A stretch of 64,000 nt of DNA from Malania oleifera. Lineage: Eukaryota > Streptophyta > Magnoliopsida > Santalales > Ximeniaceae. The translations under genes were made by a program, and so were the position numbers. Below are positions 11,063 to 22,577 of this stretch, piece by piece. The notes under the pieces were generated by a model. It was not told the origin of the DNA, ran no database searches, and saw nothing but the letters and a program-made list of their open reading frames with translations. The stretch is from NCBI RefSeq assembly GCF_029873635.1, contig NC_080423.1:93725691-93789690 (forward strand), read 5' to 3'. Numbering within the stretch: the first letter of the stretch is position 1; each line of letters begins with the position of its first letter.

Positions 11063-12005
11063 ATGAAGCCTAAAGATAGCAATTGGGATAGTAGTTTGGA
11101 GGGGACTGCGAGTGAAGGGTCACCTTCCATGCCTCTGGGTTTGACTAAGCATATCATGTGAGAGATCGGGCGAAGTGTTAGGGGACGGGAGTTTCCACCT
11201 ATAGCTGCAGGTTGCACCATTGAAAAGTTCACCCACATGCATCCTCCGATGTTTATTAGAGGGTCCGATCCGATTGTAGCGGAGAACTGGGTGCAGAAGA
11301 CAAAAAAAATATTGAAAGTTCTGCACTACACCGACGAACAAAAGGTTCTCTACGCTATGTTTTAGCTTGCAGGAGAAGCTAAGAGGTGGTGGGTGGCTAT
11401 GAGTACGCTTGAGGAGCAGAGGACTGATTCATCAGGGATGACGTGGGGCCGTTTTAAGGAGGTGTTCTTTGAGAGATACTTCCCAGCATCCATCCGTGAT
11501 GCGAAGGCATACGAGTTCTCGAGTATGACTTAGGGGACCCTGACAGTGCGGAGTTACGCAGCTAGATACATTGAGCTATTTTGCTTTGCGTCGTGTATGA
11601 TCTCGAATGAGTGCAAAAAGGCTCGAAGGTTCAAGAAGAGCCTGAGGAAGGACATTCGTAGGTAGGTGGGAATGCTACAGATACAGAAATTTTCTATTCT
11701 AATGGAGAAGGCCTCCGTAGTTAAGGCTGGTCTCCGAGAGGATGAGGTGGCACAGGATCAGAAGAAGAGGTCGGTACCTTCTGGTTCTTAGACAGGTTCA
11801 AGACAGGGGCAGTGGAAGAAGAGGAACCATGGTGTAGGAAATCGCCAGAACATGGAACGGTAGGGTCCACAAGGGGATCCATCTCCCGAGCGTTGTACTA
11901 AATGCCATACGTGGCATGATGGGGAGTGTCAGCCATTCATGTGTAACTGTTACTGCTGTGGCTAACCAACCATGTGTCTTGGAACTGTCCTACACCGATG
12001 ACTGG
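11063..12005 (+). pseudogene. B1 gag (capsid and zinc knuckle), broken
   Basis: Starting at the ATG of MKPKDSNWDSSLEG, the frame follows the gag of B2 closely: GCTIEKFTHMHPPMF, ENWVQKTKKILKVLH, LAGEAKRWWVAMSTLEEQR and MTWGRFKEVFFERYFPASIRDAK are the retrotransposon-gag (capsid) motifs. In-frame stops interrupt it after KHIM, after LYAMF and after SSMT. Near 11894-11965 a CCHC-type knuckle CTKCHTWHDGEC is followed by a damaged second one (CNCYCCG then a stop). Gag would package element RNA in virus-like particles; this copy cannot. Confidence 0.85.
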
Positions 12006-12059
12006 TACGGCTGCACCGAGCTAGAACTGGGGACAAAATCAGGTGCCTCGGGGAAACAC

Positions 12060-12440
12060 AGCTCAGGCGAGAGTGTATACACTTACTCCAGTGGACATAG
12101 AACATGCTGGCAACATGGTGACATGTATCATGTTACTGTTTTTAAATAAAGCTGTTGTTTTATTCGATTGAAGAGAAACCCACTCCTTTATATCTACGAA
12201 TTTTGTGAAAATATGTGGAGCTGAAACCATAGTGATGGATGAGGGGTTGTCTGTGGCTACACCATCTTGGAGTGTGTTGATCTGTAGGAAGATGTTAGAG
12301 AATGGCCTAGTGAATATGGTAGTATACGACATGTATGGGTTTGATGTTATACTGGGGATGAATTGGTTATCTTCCAATTTTTTGGTGATTTACTATCGTA
12401 GGAAAGTGGTGATGTTCAGACCTCCTGGGGAGCAGGAATG
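12060..12440 (+). pseudogene. B1 protease region, broken
   Basis: The retroviral-type aspartic protease is expected here. The active-site segment survives as LFD, then a stop, then THSFIS in place of the family's FDSGATHSFIS, so the catalytic triplet is lost. Further on, VVYDMYGFDVILGMNWLSSNF is the conserved C-terminal part of the domain (usually MGMDWL). Several frameshifts separate the pieces. No function remains. Confidence 0.75.
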
Positions 12441-12508
12441 AGTTCGTGGGATCGTGTGTGCGTTCAATACCACATATTCTATCGGCTACGTAGACGAGAA
12501 GGTTACTC

Positions 12509-13350
12509 TTGGACAGTTGTCAGGGGTACCTAGCTTGTGTGAAGGAACCACCACGGGATGATCTTAAACTTGAAGATATCCAAGTGGTTGATGATTTTCC
12601 GGATATATTCCCGGAAGACTTACCTGGTTTACCTTCTAATCGTGAGGCGGAGTTTACTATTGAATTGCTGCTAGGCAAGACACCAATTTCTAAAGCTCCA
12701 TACTGGATGGCTCCAGCTGAACATAAAGAGTTGAAGGAGCAATTACAGGAACTACTGGGTAAAGGCTTTATCCGACCTAGTGTTTCGCCCTGGGGAGCTC
12801 CAGTGTTGTTCGTGAAGGAGAAGGATAGCTCAATGAGAATGTGCATTGATTACTGTGAGATCAACAAGGTAACAGTGAAGAACCAATACATGTTGCCTCG
12901 TATAGATGATCTATTTGACCAGCCACAGGGAACGTAGGTCTTTTCAAAGATCGATCTACAGTTAGGGTATCATCAGGTGAAAGTTAGGACTGAGGATGTT
13001 GTGAAAACTGCTTTCCGAACTAAATAAGGTCACTATGAGTTTCTGGTCATGCCTTTTGGGTTGACTAATGCCCTGACGGTATTTATGGGCCTAATGAATA
13101 GGGTTTTCCATGAATACATGGATCAGTTTGTAGTGGTGTTTAATGATGATATCCTGGTATATTCTAAGAGTTCAGAAGAGCACGAAATCCATCTGAGGTT
13201 GGTACTTCAAGTACTACAGGAAAAGAAGTTGTATGCCAAGTTTAAGAAATGTGAGTTCTGGTTGAAGTAGATCGAATTTCTTCGCCATGTCATGTCGAGA
13301 GGTGGTATCTCAGTTGATCTAGGTAAGATAGAAGTAGAGGATGACTGGGT
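12509..13350 (+). pseudogene. B1 reverse transcriptase, broken
   Basis: Recognisable blocks in order: [24 protein letters not shown] (inter-domain linker), a [26 protein letters not shown] block (quoted here in two parts: [22 protein letters not shown]), [57 protein letters not shown] and the active-site block FNDDILVYS (usually FIDDIL; both aspartates kept). A stop follows QPQGT, another precedes GHYEFLV, and one follows CEFWLK. The polymerase copied element RNA into DNA; this copy is inactive. Confidence 0.85.
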
Positions 13351-13965
13351 GAAACTAAAGAGCGTGTAAGATGTTTGGAGTTTTCTAGGACTAGCTGGGT
13401 ATGACCGGTGGTTTGTGGAAGGATTCCCTAAGTTATCTGGCCCTATGACACGGATGATGAGGAAGGGTGTGAGATTTGATTGGACCGACGAGTGTGAGCA
13501 GAGTTTCCAGGAGTTGAAACACCAATTGGTCACTGCTCTGATTTTAACCATCCCATCTGGGGACGGTGGTTTTTTAATTTACAATGATGCATCGCTGAAG
13601 GGTTTGGGATGTGTGCTAATACAATAGGGGAAAGTAATTGCTTATACTTCTTAGCAACTCAAGGAGTACGAGAAGAATTACCCCACACATGATCTAGAGT
13701 TGGCAATAGTGGTATATGCGCTGAAGGTCTGGAGACACTACTTATACAGTGAATAGTATAAGATCTTCACGGAACACAAGAGCCTCAAATACTTTTTCAC
13801 ACAAAAGGAATTGAACATGAGGCAGAGAAGGTGGTTGGAACTGATCAAAGACTACGATTGCACCATTAGCTATCATCCATGGAAAGCTAATGTGGTAGCT
13901 GATGCGTTGAATCGGAAGTCAGAGCACACGTTAGTATCTACAATAGTAGGTCAACATCATATTAG
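13351..13965 (+). pseudogene. B1 connection and RNase H domains, broken
   Basis: The connection region shows a decayed FLGLAGYYRRFVEGF-type block (read here as FLGLAGYDRWFVEGFPKLSG). RNase H begins with YNDASLKGLGCVLIQ (first catalytic Asp in DAS), then a stop, then [20 protein letters not shown] and a decayed [22 protein letters not shown] block (TEHKS here), ending [24 protein letters not shown]. The domain removes RNA from RNA-DNA hybrids. At least three in-frame stops make it inactive. Confidence 0.82.
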
Positions 13966-14960
13966 ACGGGATCTGGAGAGTCTTGGCGTGGAGTTGGTGG
14001 ATGGTAATCATCAGGCTTTCATTACTAGGTTGGTAATCCAACCGACATTATTAGAGCCGCGCGGACTAACGATGAGGAGTTAGTCAAGGTAGTAGAGAAG
14101 TTGCAACAGGGACTGGCTACAGAGTTTAACATCTCCGAGGGAGGTGTCTTGAGGTTTAGAAACAGACTGTGTGTTCCAAACGAAGAAGGATAACGAGGAA
14201 GATTCTGAAATAGGTGCATCGTTCCTTGTATACAGTAAATCCGGGTAGCACAAAGATGTATCAGGATTTGCTCAAATCATTCTGGTGGAGTGGCATAAAA
14301 AGGGAGATTGCTCGATTTGTGGAACAATACCTGATGTGTCACAAGTAAAGGCTGAACATTAGAGGCCAGCAGGCCCATTGCAGCCATTGAGTATTCCAGA
14401 GTGGAAATGGGAGCATATTTCCTTGGACTTTGTTACCATATTTCTGATAGCGCTTCATGGGCAGAATGCAATTTGGGTGATCATGGACAGGTTGACAAAA
14501 TCTACTCACTTTGTACTGATAAAGGTTAGCTACACTTTGAGTAGGCTAGCAGACCTGTATGTGCAAGAGATAGTTAGAATACACGAGGAACCAGTTTCTA
14601 TTGTTTCAGATCGAGACCCAAGGTTCACTTCTCGGTTCTAGAAGAGCTTGCAGGAAGCACTAGGGACGAAGCTTACTTTCAGTACATCGTTCCACCCCCA
14701 AACTGATGGACAGTCAAAGAGGACAATACAGATCTTGGAGGATATGTTACGGGCTTGTGTATTAGACTTCGGTTGTAGTTGGATTTAGTTTCTACCATTA
14801 GTGGAGTTTGCCTATAACAATAGCTTCCAAGCTAGTATCGGGATGGCACCGTTTAAGGCATTCTATGGTCGGAGGTGTCGGTCTCCTTTGTATTGGGATG
14901 AGGTCGGTGAATGACAGGTATTGGGGTTCGAACTCGTGCAGCAGGCATCTGAGAAGGTTG
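13966..14960 (+). pseudogene. B1 integrase, broken; catalytic Glu replaced
   Basis: After a decayed HHCC zinc region (14140-14350), the core reads WEHISLDFVTIFLIALHG (first Asp), then VSIVSDRDPRFTSRF (second Asp), then after a stop [20 protein letters not shown]. The family has GQSERTIQ here, so the catalytic glutamate is lysine. The GPY-side segment continues with [21 protein letters not shown] and [12 protein letters not shown]. Stops occur after SRF and after WI. Integrase would join element ends to host DNA; this copy could not. Confidence 0.85.
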
Positions 14961-15459
14961 GTTTGATCAAGGATAGGATTAGATCAGCTTATAGTCGGCA
15001 GAAGAGTTACGCGGATGTTTGCCGCCGTGAGTTAGAAATCGGGGTGGGGGTAAGATATTCTTGAGGATCACTCCGATGAAATGAGTGATAAGGTTTAGGA
15101 AGAAGGTCACGTTAAGCCCGAGGTATATCAGACTGTTCGAGGTACTAGAACAAGTGGGTCCGGTGGCCTACAAGATTGCACTACCCCCAACGTTCTCGAG
15201 GATCCACGATGTGTTCCACGTATCCATATTGAGAAGGTATGTGCCGGATCCGTCACATAAGATTAGTTACGAATCTTTAGAGATTGGGGATACTATGGCG
15301 TATGAGGAGATACCCGTTCAGATTCTGGACCAGAAAGTTCAAAAGATGCATACCAAGGAGATACCATTAGTGAGAGTACTGTGGTGGAATCATGCGGTTG
15401 AGGAAACTTCTTGGAAATTGGAGATGGAAATACACAAGAAATATCCACATTTGTTCTGA
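14961..15459 (+). pseudogene. B1 integrase C-terminus with chromodomain
   Basis: An open stretch from about 15085 reads LSPRYIRLFEVLEQVGPVAYKIALPP (quoted parts: LSPRYIRLFEVLEQ, VGPVAYKIALPP), DVFHVSILRRYVPDPSH, then the chromodomain: EEIPVQILDQKVQKMHTK, EIPLVRVLWWNHAVEETSW, EIHKKYPHLF and a stop at 15457-15459. The chromodomain marks the element as a Tekay/Del-type chromovirus; such domains are thought to steer insertion into heterochromatin. Upstream frames are broken. Confidence 0.85.
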
Positions 15460-15747
15460 GGGTAATGTTTACAGGTACAGTTTAGGTAAGTATTTGATGT
15501 ATCTGTTAAAGTATTAATGTGTGGTTAGTCTCTAGGAGGGTTTTGTGATATTATGAACTCCCGTGACACTGTATATGTAACCACGGTATTCCTCCGCCAT
15601 AAGTGAGGGTATGTATGTATTTGGGACAGGGCAACAATGTGGGTGGTTGTCGACTCTTTCTAGATTCAAGTATGTGTTTGAGTTTTTGATGAGTTATCTA
15701 GTGGGAGATTACGAATTTCGAGGACGAAATTTTTTAATGAGGGGAGG
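15460..15747 (+). other. B1 3' untranslated region and polypurine tract
   Basis: Non-coding sequence ending in GAATTTCGAGGACGAAATTT and the polypurine tract GAGGGGAGG directly before the next LTR. The match in B2 is 22288-22577. Confidence 0.75.
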
Positions 15748-17558
15748 TGGTAAGAACCCGACCCAAGAATATCATATCTAATAAAAAAGTAAAGGGTAAA
15801 AAGGTAAATTAGCAGGATTCATCGACGAAGCCATTGTTCTCATCGACGAAGGCCCTTACACTCTTCGTTGCAGAAATTCAAAGCCTCTTCGATGAAGAGA
15901 TACCGAAAGAGTTGTAAAATATCGAAATAGGGTTCATTGCCAAAGGAACCGGCTCGTCGACGAAATGCTTGAATGGTTCGTCGACGAAGGCGCCGTCTCG
16001 TCGACAAATTGGACAGGATCAAGGATCTATAAATAGGATATTTTCATTTCTTCATTGCTAAGAAAACTCAAATCTCTCTTTCTCTCTCTCTCTCTAGAAC
16101 TCAAATCTATCTCTCTCTCTCTCTCTAGGGATTTGGGCTATCCGTTACCCGAATAAACAATCCAATGTTACCACGTGGATCAAGAGGGGAATCTCTACTT
16201 TTATAGCGGATCGGAATTTCGTTTCGAGGATTTTCGGGTTTTGAACCAAAATCGAGGTAAGGGTCTGACTTCATTTTTGTTTTGGTATATATGTAATAGT
16301 GAGAATTATAATGAAGTATAGTTCTTTGATGTTTAGGTTTTGGGAACTTGATTTGTAGTTTTGGAGCCGTAGAGTTCAGGTTTTGGTATTCGGGGGAAGG
16401 TAAGGGGATTCTATTTATATCAATTATTTTTGAAATCTGAATCAATAAAACTATAGTTTACGATTCTACGTATGTTTTGGCTACTTATTTGGGAAAATCT
16501 ATCGAGTGAAAATACAGGATTTTCGGGTTACAGTTTTGGAAAAATTAGGGGTTTCGGGTATCATCTCTGTTTCTATTTGAAAACGTATGTTTGTATAAAC
16601 TGAGATATCGAGATTACCATACCTGTATTTGTATTAAATTATATTCTTGAATTGAAAACGATCTAATTTGTTGTATACCCAAATAAGTGTGGAATGAGCT
16701 GTTGTATGTAAAATGTTCCAGGTTTTGTGAAACATCCGTGATGGCTAATTACTGTAAACTGAGTTCCAAAATGTTCCAAGTTTTGTGAAATTTCCATGTC
16801 TCGGCTAAATATCATGGGAAAATGCCACGTCTCGGCTAAATACCATGGGTAAGAGTATCCGGCTCTATATCCAAGGGTGTGAAATACCACCTGTATATAG
16901 GTTGGTCTCCGATGGGTGTTTTGACATCGTATTAGCGACGATATCGCTGTGGGGCTTCGGCTAATGTCAGGTTATCAAGTGCTCCGTGTAATGCGGCTAG
17001 ACTTAGGCTGAAGAGTGTGACGACACTGACTGTTAGTGATAGGTATACTGGAACTGCGTTGTGAAAATACTGGAATTGTATTGTGTTATGTTTTATGTCA
17101 AAATAACACTTATGTGCCACACACTGATATAACTTGTTTCTTTCTTACTGAGAGGTGTCTCACTCTAATTATACAAATGTGTTTTAGGTCCCTCAAGTAG
17201 CCAAAACTAGCGTCCTAGCGTTCGGGAACGTGGTTATTGGTTTGCCTCGTATAGTACTTGTGTAAGTACTATTTTTTTAACCGGGTTGTCATTGTCAGGT
17301 TTTGTAGAAACCTGAGGTATGTATTGTATCTTGAAGCGTAGACTCTTGTTATGCATAAACTCTAGTATGGTACATTGTATGTATTAGAAAGAACATTTTC
17401 GCTGCGTATGTGATGTGTATGTGAATGTGTATAGGGTACCTTTACCCTACGGGGACGGATCCTCATCCAGTGTAGTATCATGTATGTTAAATGATACAGA
17501 GACAGGCTAGGTTACTAAATCACACCCTTGAGCCCATGTGCGGGTTCGGAGCATGACA
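15748..17558 (+). repeat. B2: middle LTR shared by two family-B internal regions
   Basis: It starts TGGTAAGAACCC (B1 has TGTAAGAACCC) and ends TCGGAGCATGACA, 1811 bp. It serves as 3' LTR of the B1 internal region and as 5' LTR of the next one. TATAAATAG is at 16028-16036 with a double CT tract after it (16076-16130, a longer duplicated form than in B1). TGAGAGGTGTCTCA is at 17149-17162. Confidence 0.9.
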
Positions 17559-17561
17559 ACT

Positions 17562-17579
17562 TGGTATCAGAGCTAACCA
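17562..17579 (+). other. Primer-binding site of B2 (initiator tRNA-Met)
   Basis: TGGTATCAGAGCTAACCA lies 3 bp beyond the LTR end. The first 12 bases are a perfect complement to the 3' end of plant initiator tRNA-Met, the usual primer in this lineage. Confidence 0.85.
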
Positions 17580-17887
17580 GGTTGTTAGGTCTTGTAGACT
17601 TGGTTAAGCGTCGTTATGTGAACATACCAAAGTATAGGATGTACGAAATGGGTAGAGTAGGTCGAGGGTTGTCTTATAGCTAGACAGGGATTCATTGGTG
17701 GCGTTCTGTGTTTTTTCCTGGAATGACGATTTCAGTAAAGTCACGGCAAACCATTGATGGTTTCGTGTTTGTGCGGTAAGGCAGACCTAGACCTAAGAGT
17801 TTGGAGTTTAACAGGATTATACTATAATGATTGTGTTAACTGTGCTATGATGTAGGAATGCTAATATATTCCTATACTATTTTCAGT

Positions 17888-18586
17888 ATGGAGCCTAAAG
17901 ATAGCAACTGGTATAGTAGTTTAGAGGGGATTGCAAGTGAAGGGTCACCTTTCATGCCTCGGGGTTTGACCAAGCATATCATACGAGAGATCGGGCGAAG
18001 TGTTAGGGGATGGGAGTGTCCACCTACAGCAGCAGGTTGCACCATTGAGAAGTTCACCCGCATGCATTCTCCGATGTTTACTGGAGGGTCCGACTCGATT
18101 GTAGCGGAGAACTGGGTGCAGAAGGCAAAAAAGATATTAAAAGTTCTACACTGCACTGACAAGCAAAATGTTCTCTACGCTAAGTTTCAACTGGCAGGAG
18201 AAGCTGAGAGGTGGTGGGTGGCTATGAGTCTGCTTGAGGAGCAGAGAACTAATTCATCAGGGATGACGTGGGGCCGTTTTAAGGAGGTGTTCTTTAAGAG
18301 ATACTTCCCAGCTTCCGTCCGTGATGCGAAGGCAGACGGGTTCTCGAGTCTGACTCAGAGGACCCTGACAGTGCAGAGTTACGTAGCTAGATACATCAAG
18401 TTGTCTTGCTTTGCGCCATATATGATCTTTAACAAGTATGAAACGGCTCAAAGGTTCGAGAAGGGCCTAATGAAGGACATCCGTAGGCTGGTGGGAATGC
18501 TGCAGATTCGAGATTTTTCTGTTCTAGGGGAGAAGGCCACCTTAGTTGAGGTTTTTCTTCAGGAGGATGAGGTGGCAAAGGATTAG
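17888..18586 (+). CDS. B2 gag, open for 232 codons, truncated before the zinc knuckle
   Basis: I start at the ATG of MEPKDSNWYSSLEG because B1 and the gag of element C start at matching places; the frame is also open for ten codons upstream. Capsid motifs in order: GCTIEKFTRMHSPMF (about residue 55), ENWVQKAKKILKVLHCTDKQ (75), LAGEAERWWVAMSLLEEQR (103), MTWGRFKEVFFKRYFPASVR (128), LTVQSYVARYIKLSCFAP (158). The frame stops at LQEDEVAKD, just where basic linker and zinc knuckle should begin; the knuckle lies out of reach at 18715-18790. Gag forms the particle that holds element RNA. It is the best-kept frame in the window, though truncated. Confidence 0.82.
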   Translation: MEPKDSNWYSSLEGIASEGSPFMPRGLTKHIIREIGRSVRGWECPPTAAGCTIEKFTRMHSPMFTGGSDSIVAENWVQKAKKILKVLHCTDKQNVLYAKFQLAGEAERWWVAMSLLEEQRTNSSGMTWGRFKEVFFKRYFPASVRDAKADGFSSLTQRTLTVQSYVARYIKLSCFAPYMIFNKYETAQRFEKGLMKDIRRLVGMLQIRDFSVLGEKATLVEVFLQEDEVAKD

Positions 18587-19270
18587 AAGAAGAGGTCGGT
18601 ACCTTCTGGTTCTAAGATTGGTTCTAAATAGGGGCAGTGGAAGAAGAGGAACTATGGTGCAGGAAATCACCAGAACATGGACTGGCAAGGTCTACAAGGG
18701 GATCCATCTCCCGAGCGTTGTACCAAGTGCCATACGTGGCATGATGGGGAGTGCCAGCTATTCATGGGTAACTATTACCGTTGTGGCTAACCAAGCCATG
18801 TGTATCGGAACTATCCTACACTGATGACTGGTATGACTACCTTGAGCTAGAACCGGGGACAGAACCAGGTTCCTCAAGGAAACAAAGCTTAGGCGAGAGT
18901 GTACTCGCTTACTCCAGCAGACACAAAATGTGCTGGCAACATGGTGACAAGTATCATGATGCTGCTTTTAAATAAAGCTATTGTTTTATTCTATTCAAGA
19001 GCAACCCACTCCTTTGTATCTACGAATTTTGTGAAAATGTGTGGAGTTGAAACCCCACCGTCTGGGAGTGTGTTGATTTGTAAGAAGATGTTATAGAACT
19101 GCCTAGTGGTAATTCAGGGAAGATCCCTACCGGTGAATCTGGTAGTATACGACATGTACGGGTTTGATGTTATACTGGGGATGGATTGGTTATCTTCCAA
19201 TTTTGCAGTGATTGACTGTCGTAGGAAAGTGGTGGTGTTCAGACCTCCTGGGAAGTAGGAATATGAGTTC
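18587..19270 (+). pseudogene. B2 zinc knuckle and protease, broken
   Basis: CTKCHTWHDGEC (near 18720) is followed by YYRCG and a stop. RVYSLTPADTKCAGNMVTS marks the gag-protease junction. The protease active site reads VLFYSRATHSFVS where the family has FDSGATHSF; catalytic Asp and the Gly are replaced by Tyr and Arg. VYDMYGFDVILGMDWLSSNF closes the domain (19146-19202). Stops and frameshifts separate the parts. Confidence 0.8.
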
Positions 19271-20194
19271 GTGGGATCGTGTGTGCGTTCAACGCCACAG
19301 ATTCTGTCGGCTATGCAGGCGAGAAGGTTATTCTTGGACGGTTGTCAAGGGTACCTAGCTTGTGTGAAGGAACCACCACGGGATGATCTTAAACTTGAAG
19401 ATTTCCAAGTGGTTGATGAATTTTCAGATGTATTCCTGGAAGACTTACCTGTTTTACCTCCTGATCATGAGGTAGAGTTTGCTATTGAATTTCTGTTAGC
19501 CAAGATACCAATTTTTAAAACTCCATACCGGATGACTTCAGCTGAACTTAAAGAGTTGAAGGAGCGGTTATAGGAACTACTGGATAAGGGCTTTATCCGA
19601 CCTAGTGTTTCACCCTTGGGAGCTCCAGTGTTGTTCATGGAGAAGAAGGACAGCTCAATGAGAATGTGCATTGATTACCATGAGATCAACAAGGTAACAG
19701 TGAAGAACCGTTACCCGTTGCCTCGTATAGATGATCTATTAGACCAGCTGCAGGGAACACAGGTCTTTTCAAAGATCGATCTACGGTCAGGGTATCATCA
19801 AGTGAAATTTAAGACTGAGGATGTTGCAAAAACTGCTTTCCAAACCATAGACAATCACAAAGAGTTTCTGGTCATGCCTTTTGGGTTAACTAATGCCCTG
19901 GCGATATTTATGGACCTAATGAATAGGGTTTTCCATGAATACCTAGATCAGTTTGTAGCGGTGTTTAATGACGATATCCTGGTATATTCTAAGAGTTCAA
20001 AAGAGCAAGAAAACAATCTGAGGTTGGTACTTCAGGTACTACGAGAAAATAAGTTGTATGCCAAGTTGAAGAAATATGAGTTATGGTTTAAGCAAATCGC
20101 ATTTCTTGGTCATGTCGTGTTGGGAGGTGGTATCTCAGTTAATCTAGGTAAGGTAGAAGCAGTGGTTGAATGGGTGAAACTGAAGAGCATGTAA
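19271..20194 (+). pseudogene. B2 reverse transcriptase, nearly intact but split
   Basis: The frame 19271-19573 holds the linker (DEFSDVFLEDLPVLPPDHEV) and ends at a stop after LKERL; from 19616 a 192-codon open frame carries [80 protein letters not shown] and FNDDILVYS. The aspartate pair of the active site is present, with Asn in place of the usual Ile before it. The frame stops after WVKLKSM, in the connection region. Confidence 0.85.
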
Positions 20195-20800
20195 GATGTT
20201 TGGAGTTTCCTAGGACTGGCTGGGTATTACCGGCAATTTGTGGAGGGATTTTCTAAGTTATATGGCCCTATGACACGATTGACGAGGAAGGGTGCGAGAT
20301 TTGATTGGACTGACGAGTGCGAGTAGAGTTTCCAAGAGTTGAAATACCGATTGGTCACTGCTCCGATTTTAACCATCCCATTTTGGGACGATGGTTTTGT
20401 GATTTACGGCGACGCATTGCTGAAAGGTTTGGGATGTGTGCTAATGTAACAGGGGAAAATAATTGCTTATGCTTCTCGGCAACTCAAAGAGTATAAGAAG
20501 AATTACCCCACGCATGATCTGGAGTTGGCAGCAGCAGTATATGCGTTGAAGATCTGGAAACACTACTTATACAGTGAACAGTGTGAGATCTTCATGGACC
20601 ACGAAAGCCTCAAATACTTTTTCACACAAAAGGAGTTGAACATGAGGCAAAGAAGGTGGTTGGAACTAATCAAAGACTACGATTGCACCATTAGCTATCA
20701 TCCATGGAAAGCTAATGTGGTAGCTAATGCGTTGAACCGGAAGTCAGAGCACACGTCAGTATCTACAATAGTATGTCAGCATCATATCAGATGAGATCTG
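20195..20800 (+). pseudogene. B2 connection and RNase H, broken
   Basis: FLGLAGYYRQFVEGFSKLYG is the connection block. RNase H starts YGDALLKGLGCVLM (DAS changed to DAL, first Asp kept), then a stop. A second open stretch (20525-20794) has [39 protein letters not shown] and [17 protein letters not shown], where the family's VADALSRKS has Asp replaced by Asn. Inactive. Confidence 0.82.
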
Positions 20801-21747
20801 GAGAGTCTTGGTGTGGAGTTGGTGGATGGTAATCATCAGGCTTTCATTGCTAGGTTGGTAATCCAACTGACATTATTAGAGTCGCGCAGACTAACGATGA
20901 GGAGTTAGTCGAGGTCGTAGAGAAGGTGCAGCAAGGACTGGCTACAGAGTTTAGCATCTCCAAGGGAGGTGTATTGAGGTTTGAAAATAGACTGTGTGTT
21001 CCAAACGATGAAGGGATAAGGAGGACGATTCCGGAAGAGGCGCATCGTTCCTTGTATATAGTACATCCAAATAGAATGAAGATGTATCGGGATTTGCGCG
21101 AATCATTTTGGTGGAGTGGCATAAAAAGGGAGATTTCTCAATTTTTGGAATAATGTCTGACGTGTCAATAGGTAAAGGCTAAACATCAGAGGCTGACAGG
21201 GCCATTGCAGCCATTAAGTATTTCAGAGTGGAAATGGGAGCATATTTCCATGGACTTTGTCACCGGATTGCCACTAGCGCTTTATAAGCAGAATGCAATT
21301 TGGGTGATCATGGACAGGTTGACAAAATCTGCTCACATTGTACTGATGAAGGTTAGCTATCCTTTGATTAGGCTAGCAGACCTGTACGTGCAAGAGATAT
21401 TTAGAATGCATGGGGTACCGGTGTCCATTGTTACAGATTGAGACCCAAGGTTCACTTCTCGATTCTAAAAAAGCTTATAGGAAGCACTGGGGACGAAGCT
21501 TACTTTCAGTATAGCGTTCTACCCCCATACTAATGGACAGTCAGAGAGGACGATACATATATTGGAGGATATGTTACGGGCTTGTGTATTAGACTTCGGT
21601 GGTAGTTGGATTTAGTTTCTACCATTAGTGGAGTTTGCATATAACAATAGCTTCCAGGCTAGTATTGGGATGGCACCATTTGAGGCATTGTATGGTCGGA
21701 GGTGTTGGTCTCCTCTGTATTGAGATGAGATCAGTGAACAACAGGTA
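20801..21747 (+). pseudogene. B2 integrase core, broken
   Basis: The N-terminal zinc region reads EEAHRSLYIVHPNRMKMYRD and SFWWSGIKREISQFLE with conserved histidines, followed by a decayed CX2C. The core has [20 protein letters not shown] (first Asp), SIVTD then a stop then DPRFTSRF (second Asp), and [20 protein letters not shown] with the catalytic Glu kept. Stops occur after TD, after SRF and elsewhere. Confidence 0.82.
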
Positions 21748-22287
21748 TTGGGGCCCGAACTCGTGCAGCATGCTTTTGAGATGGTTGGTTTGATCAAGGA
21801 TAGGATTAAATCGGCTCAGAGTTGGCAGAAGAGTTTCGCAGATGTTCACCGCTGTGAGTTGGAATTCGAGGTAGGGGGTAAGATATTCTTGAGGATCACT
21901 CCGATGAAAGGAGTGATGAGGTTCAGGGAGAAGGTCAAGCTGAGCCCGAGGTACATCGGACCATTCGAGGTACTGGAACAAGTAGGTCCAATGGCCTACA
22001 AGATTGCACTACCCCCAGCACTCTCGAGGACCCACCATGTGTTCCACGTATCCATGTTAAGAAGGTACGTGCCGGATCCGTCACATGTGATTAGTTACAA
22101 ATCTTTAGAGATTAGGGATACTTTGGAGTATGAAGAGATACCCATTCAAATTCTGGACCAGAAAGTTCAAAAGTTGCGTACCAAGGAGATACCATTAGTG
22201 AAAGTACTGTGGCGGAATCATACGGTTGAGGAAGCTTCTTGGGAATTGGAGATGGAAATACACCAGAAATATCCACATTTGGTCTGA
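21748..22287 (+). pseudogene. B2 integrase C-terminus with chromodomain (179-codon open frame)
   Basis: The open frame starts in the integrase C-terminal region (LVQHAFEMVGLIKDRIKSAQ), passes LSPRYIGPFEVLEQVGPMAY and HVFHVSMLRRYVPDPSH, and ends with the chromodomain EEIPIQILDQKVQKLRTKEI, PLVKVLWRNHTVEEASWELE and EIHQKYPHLV plus stop. The aromatic and acidic residues expected of the group-II chromodomain of Tekay-type elements are present. It is part of a polyprotein, so the upstream stops make it a pseudogene. Confidence 0.85.
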
Positions 22288-22577
22288 AGGGTAATGTTTA
22301 CAGGTACGATTTAGGTAAGTATTTGATGTATCTGTTTAGAGAATTAATGTGTGGTTAGTCTTTGGGAGGGTTTTGTGATATTTGAACTCCTGAGACACTG
22401 TATATGTAACCACGGTATTCCTCTGCCATAAGTAAGGGTATGTATGTATTTGGGACGAGGCTGCTATGTGGGTGGCTACCGACTCTTTCTAAAGTCGGGT
22501 ATGTGTTTGAGTTTTTGACGAGTTATCTAGTGGGAGATTATGAATTTCGAGGACGAAATTTTGTCATGAGGGGAGGT
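22288..22577 (+). other. B2 3' untranslated region and polypurine tract
   Basis: Matches 15460-15747, ending GAATTTCGAGGACGAAATTT and GAGGGGAGG before the LTR start. Confidence 0.75.
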